A DNA stretch of 64,000 bases. Source: Cohnella hashimotonis (GTDB taxonomy: Bacteria > Bacillota > Bacilli > Paenibacillales > Paenibacillaceae). The position numbers were made by a program, and so were the translations under genes. Under the pieces are notes generated by a model. The model was not told where the DNA came from, did no database searches, and saw only the letters and a program-made list of their open reading frames with translations. Shown here one piece after another: positions 17,497 through 25,571 of this stretch (position 1 is its first letter; each line of letters starts with the position of its first letter). The stretch lies in NCBI RefSeq assembly GCF_030014955.1, contig NZ_JAGRPV010000001.1, forward strand, positions 2,418,001 to 2,482,000, given 5' to 3'.

Positions 17497-17525
17497 TTGA
17501 CGCTAAAAACGTATAGTGATACGAT
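17497..17525 (+). promoter_or_regulatory. Candidate promoter of the rhamnosidase gene
   Basis: TTGACG (17497-17502), a 17-base spacer, then TACGAT (17520-17525). It lies between the cre-like site and the inverted operator boxes. Confidence 0.5.
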
Positions 17526-17538
17526 AAATTACAATAAA

Positions 17539-17591
17539 CAAACTAAATAGTATACTTAACAAAGTATTTTGAGCTTAACAAAACTAAACTT
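17539..17591. promoter_or_regulatory. Two inverted copies of the AAGTTTAGTTT box
   Basis: CAAACTAAAT (17539-17548) and AAAACTAAACTT (17580-17591) are reverse-complement versions of the boxes at 17387 and 17434. They lie downstream of the candidate -10, where a bound repressor would block transcription of the rhamnosidase gene. Confidence 0.45.
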
Positions 17592-17612
17592 GAACGACTG
17601 GGAGGAATGAAT

Positions 17613-20249
17613 GTGCAGTGGCAAGCGATAGACGGAAGAACGGAGTACATGATCAACCCGCTGGGCCTTGACGAGACGGCGCCCCGCTTTTTCTGGAAGC
17701 TGCAATCGGATGAACGCCACGCATCGCAATCCGCCTACCGCATTTTAGTTGCCTCCTCGCTGGAAGCGCTCGCTAGAGATGAGGGAGATATGTGGGATAG
17801 CGGCGAGGTCGCTTCGGACCGGACGACGCATGTCATTTACGAGGGCAAGCCGCTCCAATCGGAAGGCCGATACCATTGGAAGGTCCGTTCCTGGAACCGC
17901 GAGGCCATTGCTTCGGATTGGAGCGAAGCGTTTTTCTGGACGATGGGCCTTCTTCATCGCGACGAATGGAAAGGATCCTGGATCGGCGCCAAGGCGCAGC
18001 CGAACGTAGCGCTTCAACCGTCGCCTTACGTTCGCAAGCCATTCCGGACGAACGGCGCAATCAGCCGGGCGACGGTGTACGCGACTGCGCTCGGTCTGTA
18101 CGAGCTGCATATCAACGGCCGCCGGATCGGCGATCTGTTCGCGCCGGGTTTTACCGATTACGACAAGCGCGTGCAGACGCAAGCCTACGACGTAACGCCG
18201 TGGCTAAATGAAGGGGCGAACGTCGTCGGCGCCGTGCTCGGCGATGGCTGGTACGCGGGAACCGTCGGTTTTCTCGGCAACCACGTGTATGGGGAACGTC
18301 CTTTTTTCCTCCTCCAACTCAATATCGAATACGAGGACGGCAGCCGCGAATCCGTCGAGACCGATGCCGGCTGGCGCACCGCCAGAGGACCGATCGTCTA
18401 CTCCGACATGATCAAAGGGGAGACTTATGACGCCAGGCTGGAGCTGACGGGTTGGAATCAACCGGGCTACGACGATTCGGGCTGGGAACGTCCGGACGTT
18501 CGCGCGGGCTACAACGGCCTGCTGACCGCTTCGATCGAGCCGCCGGTCCGCGTGACGCAGGAAATGAAGCCGATCTCGATTCGCAAGACTGAGAAGGGCA
18601 CTTATATATACGATATGGGGCAAAACATGGTCGGGTGGACAGAACTGCGTGTTCGCGGCGCACGGGGGACCCAAGTGACCCTGAGCCATGCCGAGATGCT
18701 GAACCCCGACGGCTCGCTCTATTTGGATAATCTGCGGGTCGCCGTTCAGCAGGAACATTACATTTTGAAGGGCGAAGGCGAAGAACGGTACGAACCGCAC
18801 TTCACGTTCCACGGCTTCCGCTACGTCGAACTGATCGGCTATCCGGGCGAGCCCGGACTGGATACGATCGTCGGCAAAGTCGTTCATTCCGACACGCGTC
18901 CGACGGGAAGCCTGCGGACGTCCGATTCGATGGTCAACCAATTGATATCGAACATCTCCTGGGGACAGCGGGGCAACTTCCTCTCGGTGCCGACCGACTG
19001 CCCGCAGCGGGACGAACGGCTGGGATGGACCGGCGACGCCCAGATTTTCGCACGGACGGCTTCTTACAATATGGATGTATCGCGGTTTTTCACGAAATAT
19101 ATGTGGGATATGATCGATTGCCAGCAGCCGTCGGGCGCGTTCACCGACGTGGCGCCGGACGCGGGCTGGATCCGCCACAAGATGTGGAATACGAGACTCA
19201 ACTGGTTCGCGCCGGACAATGCGGGCTGGGGCGACGCCGGCGTCGTCATTCCATGGACGCTGTACCTGATGTACGGGGATACGCGCATTCTGGAAACGCA
19301 CTACGAAGCGATGGTGCGCTGGGTCGCGTATTTGCGGACGAACAGCAAAGGGCTGATCCGTCCCGACTACGCGAACTACGGCGACTGGCTGTCGATCGAA
19401 GCGGACACGCCGAACGAGGTGCTGGCAACGGCCTACTTCGCATACAGCGCCAAGCTGCTGAGCCGGATCGCCGGCGCGCTCGGCCGACGCGACGACGAAG
19501 AGACGTACGCGAGCCTGCATCAGGCCATCGCTCACGCGTTCCGCCGTGCATTCGTCTCGGAGGACGGCCGCATTCACGGCGAGACACAGACGGTGTACGT
19601 GCTCGCCCTGCAGTTCGAGCTGCTCACCGAAGGGCTAAGGGAGCTGGCGATCGGCCATCTCGCCGACAATATCGCTGCCCGCGGCGGCCGGCTATCCACC
19701 GGCTTCCTGGGCGTCGGCTACCTGCTGCCCGCGCTGACGGACAACGGAAGGCTGGATGTCGCATACGGCCTGCTGACGCAGGAAGAGTTCCCGTCCTGGA
19801 TGTACTCGATCAAGCACGGCGCGACGACGATCTGGGAACGCTGGGACGGCTGGACCGAGCATGGCGGCTTCCAGACGCCGTCGATGAACTCCTTTAACCA
19901 TTACTCGCTCGGCTCGGTGGGCGAATGGATGTACCGCTATATGGGCGGCATCGAGGCCGACCCTTCGGCCCCGGGCTTCCGCCGCGCAATTATTAAGCCC
20001 CGCCCGGGCGGGCGGATTACGTCGGTCGAAGCTTCCTACGAGTCACTATACGGCACCTACGAATCGGCCTGGACGCTGGAGGCGGACGGCGTTTTCAAGC
20101 TGCGCGTCACGGTGCCGGCGAACGCGAGCGCCATCGTCCATGTTCCGGGCAGCGGCATCGTCGCGGACGGTCGACCGGCCGAGGCAGGCGAGTCGAGCTT
20201 CGAGCTCGGATCGGGCGCGTACGCGTTCGAGAGCCGATTGGGAGAGTAA
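17613..20249 (+). CDS. Alpha-L-rhamnosidase, glycoside hydrolase family 78
   Basis: This enzyme of about 878 residues releases terminal alpha-L-rhamnose from pectin (rhamnogalacturonan) or plant glycosides. It shows the family order: N-terminal beta domains (AYRILVASSLEAL; YHWKVRSWNREAIASDWSEA), the carbohydrate-binding Bac_rhamnosid_N region, and the (alpha/alpha)6 catalytic barrel with the signature PTDCPQRDERLGWTGDAQIF holding the acidic catalytic residues. WERWDGWTEHGGFQ and a C-terminal beta domain follow. No signal peptide is present, so it works in the cytoplasm on imported oligosaccharides. GTG 17613 lies seven bases after GGAGG; the ATG at 17607 is only one base after it. Confidence 0.93.
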   Translation: MQWQAIDGRTEYMINPLGLDETAPRFFWKLQSDERHASQSAYRILVASSLEALARDEGDMWDSGEVASDRTTHVIYEGKPLQSEGRYHWKVRSWNREAIASDWSEAFFWTMGLLHRDEWKGSWIGAKAQPNVALQPSPYVRKPFRTNGAISRATVYATALGLYELHINGRRIGDLFAPGFTDYDKRVQTQAYDVTPWLNEGANVVGAVLGDGWYAGTVGFLGNHVYGERPFFLLQLNIEYEDGSRESVETDAGWRTARGPIVYSDMIKGETYDARLELTGWNQPGYDDSGWERPDVRAGYNGLLTASIEPPVRVTQEMKPISIRKTEKGTYIYDMGQNMVGWTELRVRGARGTQVTLSHAEMLNPDGSLYLDNLRVAVQQEHYILKGEGEERYEPHFTFHGFRYVELIGYPGEPGLDTIVGKVVHSDTRPTGSLRTSDSMVNQLISNISWGQRGNFLSVPTDCPQRDERLGWTGDAQIFARTASYNMDVSRFFTKYMWDMIDCQQPSGAFTDVAPDAGWIRHKMWNTRLNWFAPDNAGWGDAGVVIPWTLYLMYGDTRILETHYEAMVRWVAYLRTNSKGLIRPDYANYGDWLSIEADTPNEVLATAYFAYSAKLLSRIAGALGRRDDEETYASLHQAIAHAFRRAFVSEDGRIHGETQTVYVLALQFELLTEGLRELAIGHLADNIAARGGRLSTGFLGVGYLLPALTDNGRLDVAYGLLTQEEFPSWMYSIKHGATTIWERWDGWTEHGGFQTPSMNSFNHYSLGSVGEWMYRYMGGIEADPSAPGFRRAIIKPRPGGRITSVEASYESLYGTYESAWTLEADGVFKLRVTVPANASAIVHVPGSGIVADGRPAEAGESSFELGSGAYAFESRLGE

Positions 20250-20359
20250 AGCGATGCCAGTCGTTCCCTGTCTTCGAACCTCTTGAAGGCGGGTCGAAGG
20301 GAATGGTATAAAGAGAAGACATTCAAGAGCAGTCGAGTTCGAGAGAGGGAGAAGATTTT

Positions 20360-22219
20360 ATGGGAACGAACGCCGGTCGATGGATCATCGGGAGGGTTCG
20401 GGCCTGGTTCTCCCAGATCCGAACGACGCTGCTCTTTAGCTATTTTATCGTCATCCTGCTGTGCATCGCGCTCGTCGGCACGGCTTCCTTTTATATTTCC
20501 TATCAGACGATGGCCGATCGGATCGAATCCGCGGGCTCCCAGATCGTCGGACAGATCGAGAACAACATCGACAACGACTTCCACAGCAAACGCAATCTGC
20601 TGCTTGCCCCCTATTACGACCAGCAGTATATCGACGGCATCAACGCTTACGCCGAAATGAGCGAGCAGCAGAAATTTCTGTTCCGCCAAAATCTCGTGAA
20701 CCTTTATTTGAAGAGCTTCAACGCCACGCCGATCCGCGGCTTCAGCCGTTTTCAGATTTATTACAGCAACGGCGAGCTGCTGGGCGCTTCCGACGACTTC
20801 AAGCCTCCCGCCGAAGCGAAAATCCGCAATGCCGACTGGTTCCTGCGCACGATCGCGGCCGACGGCGGCGTGTACTTTATGGGACGCGGCGAAGGCGACG
20901 GCAGCATCGACGCGGACAACACCTCGTATGCGTCGTCTATTCTGATCCGGGACTTTTCCAATCCCGAGCGATTCATCGTCGTTCGCGTCGAATACAACGA
21001 CGAGTTGTTCCGCACGATCGGACAGAGCGACGATCTGTCGGCCGGCAGCCGAATCGTCGTCTTCGATCAGAACGACGAGACGGTATATACTTCCGGCACC
21101 TTGCCAGGCCCTGCGCCGGCAACCGAACTCGTCGCGCGGGCGACCGGTTCGAAGGGCAAGTTCTGGTTCAACAGCGATAGAGGAGACATGCTCGCCTCCT
21201 ATACCCGATCGAACTATACGAACTGGAAGATTGTGCTCGTCATGCCGCGAAGCGAAATTTTCGGTCCGCTCGACCGCATCAAGACGACCGTGCTTTATAC
21301 GGCACTGGTCGCATTCGCATTTACCTTCTTGTTGTCCGTCTTGTTCGGAAGAGTCATCACGAAGCCGATTCTCCATTTGTACAAGACAGTTAACAGGCTG
21401 AAGAGAGGAGACTTCTCCGAGCGCGTAGCGGTCGGACCGAACAACGAGATCGGTCGGATCGCCGCGAACTTCAACGCCATGCAGGACGAGCTGCAGACGC
21501 TGATCGAGACGAAGTACGTCAACCAGATCAAGCTGCAGGAGGTAGAGCTCAAGATGCTCTACTCGCAGATTAATCCCCATTTTCTATACAATACGCTCGA
21601 CAGCATTCGCGCCATGGCGGACTACTACAAGGTCGGCGAGATCGGCGAGGTCGCGCAGGCACTCGCGGACATGTTCCGCTACAACACGAGGAACCGCGAT
21701 GAGATCGTGACGCTCCAGGAAGAGCTCGAGCAGATCGACGCCTATATGAAAATACAAGGCATCCGCTTCGACGATAAAATCGTCTACGAGCAGGATATCG
21801 AGGAGTCGCTTTACGGTTTTCCCGTGCTCAAAATGACGCTGCAGCCGCTCGTCGAAAACGCCGTCTTCCACGGCATCGAGCGCAAGCGCGGGAAGGGAAC
21901 GATCCGGATCTCGGCCCGCAGGGAGCCGGACGGCGTCCACCTAGCCGTCACGGACGATGGCGTCGGCATCTCCGAGACGCGCCTCGGCGAGCTCCGGGCG
22001 AAGCTGAACTGGCAGCTGCACCGCGAGGAGTGGCCCGATTCGGCTGCCGAAGGCGGCATCGGCGTGCGCAACGTCTATACGCGGTACGCGATCCGCTTCG
22101 GAGAACGCATGTCATTTCGAATCGACAGCCGCAAGGGCGTCGGAACCCGCATCACGCTTGTGCTCCCGATCGACAACGATTTTGCGCTTCCGCAGATAAG
22201 GTCGGAATATTCAACATAA
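20360..22219 (+). CDS. YesM-type sensor histidine kinase
   Basis: This 619-residue membrane sensor has a first helix (TTLLFSYFIVILLCIALVG), a large extracellular sensing domain (about residues 40-300), a second helix (LYTALVAFAFTFLLSVLFG), HAMP, and a His_kinase domain with His407 in YSQINPHFLYNT. The HATPase_c domain carries PLVENAVFHGIE and DDGVGISETR. Its cognate regulator is not adjacent: the matching YesN-type gene (25572) is separated by the binding protein and two permeases. It lies 110 bp after the rhamnosidase gene. It probably senses an extracellular glycan fragment, perhaps with the binding protein. Confidence 0.92.
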   Translation: MGTNAGRWIIGRVRAWFSQIRTTLLFSYFIVILLCIALVGTASFYISYQTMADRIESAGSQIVGQIENNIDNDFHSKRNLLLAPYYDQQYIDGINAYAEMSEQQKFLFRQNLVNLYLKSFNATPIRGFSRFQIYYSNGELLGASDDFKPPAEAKIRNADWFLRTIAADGGVYFMGRGEGDGSIDADNTSYASSILIRDFSNPERFIVVRVEYNDELFRTIGQSDDLSAGSRIVVFDQNDETVYTSGTLPGPAPATELVARATGSKGKFWFNSDRGDMLASYTRSNYTNWKIVLVMPRSEIFGPLDRIKTTVLYTALVAFAFTFLLSVLFGRVITKPILHLYKTVNRLKRGDFSERVAVGPNNEIGRIAANFNAMQDELQTLIETKYVNQIKLQEVELKMLYSQINPHFLYNTLDSIRAMADYYKVGEIGEVAQALADMFRYNTRNRDEIVTLQEELEQIDAYMKIQGIRFDDKIVYEQDIEESLYGFPVLKMTLQPLVENAVFHGIERKRGKGTIRISARREPDGVHLAVTDDGVGISETRLGELRAKLNWQLHREEWPDSAAEGGIGVRNVYTRYAIRFGERMSFRIDSRKGVGTRITLVLPIDNDFALPQIRSEYST

Positions 22220-22245
22220 ACGGTCGATTTCGTGAATGGGAGCAG

Positions 22246-22284
22246 GGAAAGCGCTTCCCTATAATCGAGTTGTAAGCGATTACG
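22246..22284 (+). promoter_or_regulatory. Tandem CcpA-like cre sites upstream of the binding-protein gene
   Basis: TGTAAGCGATTACG (22271-22284) matches the cre consensus at all but the last base. GGAAAGCGCTTCCC (22246-22259), 25 bp upstream, keeps the AAGCGCTT core with mismatched ends. Both sit within 60 bp of the ATG at 22304, where they could mediate carbon catabolite repression of the operon. Confidence 0.55.
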
Positions 22285-22303
22285 AATTGAAGGGGTTGCT
22301 CGA

Positions 22304-23674
22304 ATGAGAAAATCGAGAGCATTAGCATCGGTCATGGTCCTGGCAGTAAGCGCGGCGGCGCTGGCCGCTTGCGGCGGCGGCAACGGCAACAATAATGCAG
22401 GCGGCGCATCGTCCCCGGCAGCAAGCGGCGCATCGTCCCCGGCAGCAAGCGGCACGTCCGGCGCCAAGCCGGCCAAAGACCCGGTCACGCTGACTTTTGT
22501 GATCTCGAATACGGAAGACACGACGGCGTTCACGAAGATCTTCGATGCCTATCAGCAGAAGACGGGCAACAAGGTCGAGCTGCAGGCGCTGCCGGGCGGC
22601 GACTACGACAATCTGATCAAGACGCGGTTTTCCACGCAAGACTTCCCGGATCTGTTCCTCATGCAGCCGGGGACGAAGCAGTACGTGAAGCTGCGCGCGG
22701 ACGAGACGCTGCACGAATGGTCGAACGAGGCCGGCGTGTGGGACAACGTCATCGATTCCATCAAGCAGGCGCAGGTACAGGACGACAAGATTTACGGCGT
22801 TCCGTACGGATCGACGGGCATGATGGGCGTGTTCTACAACAAGGACGTCTTCGCGAAAGCGGGCGTCAACCCGCCGAAGAACTACGCGGACCTCGTCGAG
22901 ATCGCGAAGAAGATTAAGACAGCCGGCGTGACGCCGTTCTACGAGGGCGTCAAGGATGCATGGCCGCCTCAAATCTTCTATTTCACGGGCTGGGTGACGC
23001 AGGTTGATCCGGCGATCGGCGACGAAGGCGTGGCGAAGCTTAATTCGAACGAATTGAAGCTGGCCGACATCGCGGAGCTGAAGGATCTGTTCGCGAAGCA
23101 GAAAGAGTTGAAGGCGCTCGGCCTGTACCAAGACAACGTCATGTCGGGCACGTACGACGAGCTGCAAAACGAGTTCGGCGAAGGCAAGGTCGGGATGACG
23201 TTCATGCTGGACGGCGTCATCGCCCAGCTCGAGAAGAAGTTCGGCAAGGACTTTGTCGCGAAGAGCGTCGGCTTCTTCCCGTTCCCTTCCGCGACCGACA
23301 CGGGCACGGCGATGATCACGCCGCCGAACCAGCTGATGGTGCCGGACAAGGCGAAGCACGCGGCGGAGGCGATCGAGCTCGTGAAGTTCATGCTCCAGCC
23401 GGAAAACGTCGACCTGTTCTACGCGAACAAGCCGGGAATCCCGATTTTCAAGGGAGCCACCAGCGAGCTTTATCCGGTACAGGAGGACGTCAAGAAATAC
23501 ATCGACGAAGGCAAGTCCAAAGTCAACATCCAGAATCGCCTGACGCCGTCCTTCGTGGACTTCTCCAAGACGCTGCAAAACTTCTTCCTCGACGGCAACA
23601 TCGACAAGGCGATCAAGGAATTCAGCGACAACTACCAGAAAGACGGCAAAGCGAAGGTGCTCCCGGGCTTCTAA
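22304..23674 (+). CDS. CUT1-type ABC transporter sugar-binding lipoprotein
   Basis: This 456-residue solute-binding protein has a lipoprotein signal (MRKSRALASVMVLAVSAAAL, lipobox LAAC, Cys near residue 23). A Ser/Ala/Gly linker with a perfect 24-bp tandem duplication (22403-22450; eight residues, GASSPAAS, repeated) follows, then the MalE-type fold (KDPVTLTFVISNTEDTTAF; DFPDLFLMQPGTKQYVKL). It leads the nine-gene unit that runs to 35698 and captures the oligosaccharide imported by the two permeases. The ligand is unknown. The glycosidases of the locus point to a rhamnose-, arabinofuranose- and galactose-containing plant glycan. Confidence 0.92.
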   Translation: MRKSRALASVMVLAVSAAALAACGGGNGNNNAGGASSPAASGASSPAASGTSGAKPAKDPVTLTFVISNTEDTTAFTKIFDAYQQKTGNKVELQALPGGDYDNLIKTRFSTQDFPDLFLMQPGTKQYVKLRADETLHEWSNEAGVWDNVIDSIKQAQVQDDKIYGVPYGSTGMMGVFYNKDVFAKAGVNPPKNYADLVEIAKKIKTAGVTPFYEGVKDAWPPQIFYFTGWVTQVDPAIGDEGVAKLNSNELKLADIAELKDLFAKQKELKALGLYQDNVMSGTYDELQNEFGEGKVGMTFMLDGVIAQLEKKFGKDFVAKSVGFFPFPSATDTGTAMITPPNQLMVPDKAKHAAEAIELVKFMLQPENVDLFYANKPGIPIFKGATSELYPVQEDVKKYIDEGKSKVNIQNRLTPSFVDFSKTLQNFFLDGNIDKAIKEFSDNYQKDGKAKVLPGF

Positions 23675-23708
23675 GTTTCAAGTCGTCGTAGCGGCAATAA
23701 CGGCGCGC

Positions 23709-23748
23709 GGGGGACGGACGTCCCCCCGCCTCCGGCTGAACAAGCCGG
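23709..23748 (+). other. Two GC-rich intercistronic hairpins
   Basis: GGGGGAC (23709-23715) pairs with GTCCCCC (23720-23726), and CCGGCT (23732-23737) with AGCCGG (23743-23748). They fill the gap between binding protein and first permease, the same position as the hairpin at 8089, and probably set the stoichiometry between the two products. Confidence 0.5.
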
Positions 23749-23792
23749 GGACGACCGCCCAGGCGGCCGCCGGGAGCCAAGGAGGAGACCTT

Positions 23793-24662
23793 ATGGAGAG
23801 ACGAAAATACCCGCTTTATTTTTCCTTCCCCGCTTTGTCCGTATTTCTTCTGTTCTTCATTGCGCCGACCTTGATCGGCGTCTACTACAGCTTCACCGAC
23901 TGGAACGTCAACGCCGACTCGATTTCGTTTATCGGATTCGACAATTACAAGGCGCTGTTCGGGGAACCGAGACTCGGGAAAGCCTTGTCCAATACACTCA
24001 TCTTCGCCGCCGCGGTCACGCTGCTCCAGAATGCGGTCGGCCTCGGGCTCGCGCTGCTCATGAACGAAGCGATCCGCATGCGCAACCTGTTCCGCACGAT
24101 TTTTTTTATGCCGTACGTCATCGCCCCGATCGTCATCGGCTACGTGTTCCGCGCGATCTACCATCCGGAGCACGGCATCGTGAACGAGGCGCTTGGCTGG
24201 ATCGGGCTCGGCTCGCTGGGCCAGGATTGGCTGAACGATCCGAAGTGGGCGCTTTTCTCCATCATCGCCACGGACATCTGGCGCGTAGCCGGGTTCGCGA
24301 TGGTCGTTTACCTGGCGGGCTTGCAGTTCATTCCGAAGGATCTGACCGAAAGCGCTTCGATCGACGGAGCCAGCTACTGGCGCAGGTTCCGGCACATTGT
24401 TTTCCCGCTGCTGGCCGCCTCGTTCACGGTTAACGTCCTCTTGTCCGTCATCGGCTCGATGAAGGTGTTCGAGATGGTCATGGTGCTGACCGACGGCGGG
24501 CCCGGGTATACGACCGAAGTGTTCTACACCTACATCCGCAGCACGTTCAGCATGGGGCAAATGGGGTATTCGACGGCGATCAACCTGGTGCTGTTCGTCC
24601 TCGTGACGGTCGTCGGCGTACCGGTGCTGATGGCCCTGAAGAAGCGGGAGGTGGAGATGTAA
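23793..24662 (+). CDS. CUT1 ABC transporter permease (MalF/UgpA-like)
   Basis: This 289-residue inner-membrane permease has six helices, beginning LYFSFPALSVFLLFFIAPTL. The EAA loop is present in degenerate form (LTESASIDGASYWRRFRHIV), followed by the FPLLAASF segment typical of UgpA-type proteins. ATG 23793 follows AAGGAGGAG. It overlaps the next permease by one base (TAATG). As in the first island, no ATPase gene is adjacent, so a shared ATPase elsewhere in the genome is expected. Confidence 0.92.
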   Translation: MERRKYPLYFSFPALSVFLLFFIAPTLIGVYYSFTDWNVNADSISFIGFDNYKALFGEPRLGKALSNTLIFAAAVTLLQNAVGLGLALLMNEAIRMRNLFRTIFFMPYVIAPIVIGYVFRAIYHPEHGIVNEALGWIGLGSLGQDWLNDPKWALFSIIATDIWRVAGFAMVVYLAGLQFIPKDLTESASIDGASYWRRFRHIVFPLLAASFTVNVLLSVIGSMKVFEMVMVLTDGGPGYTTEVFYTYIRSTFSMGQMGYSTAINLVLFVLVTVVGVPVLMALKKREVEM

Positions 24663-25480
24663 TGGAGCATCCGGGCCGCAAAACGTTGGTCAGCGCCATT
24701 GTCTTCCTCGGCGCGCTGGTCATTCTGGTGCCGTTCTACATGATCCTCGTCAATTCCTTTAAGGGGATACGGGAATCCGCCCTGTTCGGGATGGGGCTAC
24801 CGTCGAGTTGGAACTTCGATAACTACAAGGAAGTTTTCGACAAAGGCAACATTCTGAGAGGCTTCAAAAACAGCTTCCTCATCTCGGGCCTTGTCGTCGT
24901 CTGCGTGACGCTGTTCGCTTCGATGGCGGCGTTCGTCATTCAGCGCAGGGACGACCGGTTCATGAGATCGACGTATCTCCTCTTCATCCTGGGGCTGATC
25001 GTCCCCGTATCGATCGTGCCGACGATTCGGCTGATGGGCGAGCTGCACATCCGAGGCACCTATTTCAGCCTCATTATGTATTACACGGCCGTTTTGCTGC
25101 CGTTCGCGGTGTTTCTGCTCGTCGGCTTCATGAAGCAGATTCCGCGGGAGCTGGACGAAGCGGCGCTGCTGGAGGGCTGCGGATATTTCCGCTTGTACTG
25201 GCGAATTATCCTGCCGCTGCTCGTCACCGTGCTCATCACCGTTACGATCGTCGTCATGGTCTCGGTATGGAACGATTTCTTCGGTCCGTTCTATCTCATG
25301 ACGGACAGCACCAAATGGACGATCGTCCTGCAGATCTTTAACTTCGTCTCGCTGTACAACACGAACTGGGGCATCGTATTCGCCTTCATGGTCATCGTCA
25401 TCGCCCCGATTCTGCTCGTGTACTTGCTGCTTCAGCGCTACATCATCGACGGTTTGACGGCGGGCTCGGTCAAGGGCTGA
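24662..25480 (+). CDS. CUT1 ABC transporter permease (MalG/UgpE-like)
   Basis: This 272-residue second permease has six hydrophobic segments. The EAA motif is LDEAALLEGCGYFRLYWRII and the C-terminus is LLQRYIIDGLTAGSVKG, a hallmark of CUT1 MalG-type subunits. The start ATG 24662 overlaps the upstream stop. It pairs with the product of 23793 to form the channel. The response-regulator gene starts 91 bp downstream. Confidence 0.92.
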   Translation: MEHPGRKTLVSAIVFLGALVILVPFYMILVNSFKGIRESALFGMGLPSSWNFDNYKEVFDKGNILRGFKNSFLISGLVVVCVTLFASMAAFVIQRRDDRFMRSTYLLFILGLIVPVSIVPTIRLMGELHIRGTYFSLIMYYTAVLLPFAVFLLVGFMKQIPRELDEAALLEGCGYFRLYWRIILPLLVTVLITVTIVVMVSVWNDFFGPFYLMTDSTKWTIVLQIFNFVSLYNTNWGIVFAFMVIVIAPILLVYLLLQRYIIDGLTAGSVKG

Positions 25481-25571
25481 ACGATCATTAGGTCCATAGC
25501 GGATGGATCATTGTGAAAAAGAAACGGATGGCCGGCAGCACGATACATCGACGAGAGGGGGGCTTGACGAC

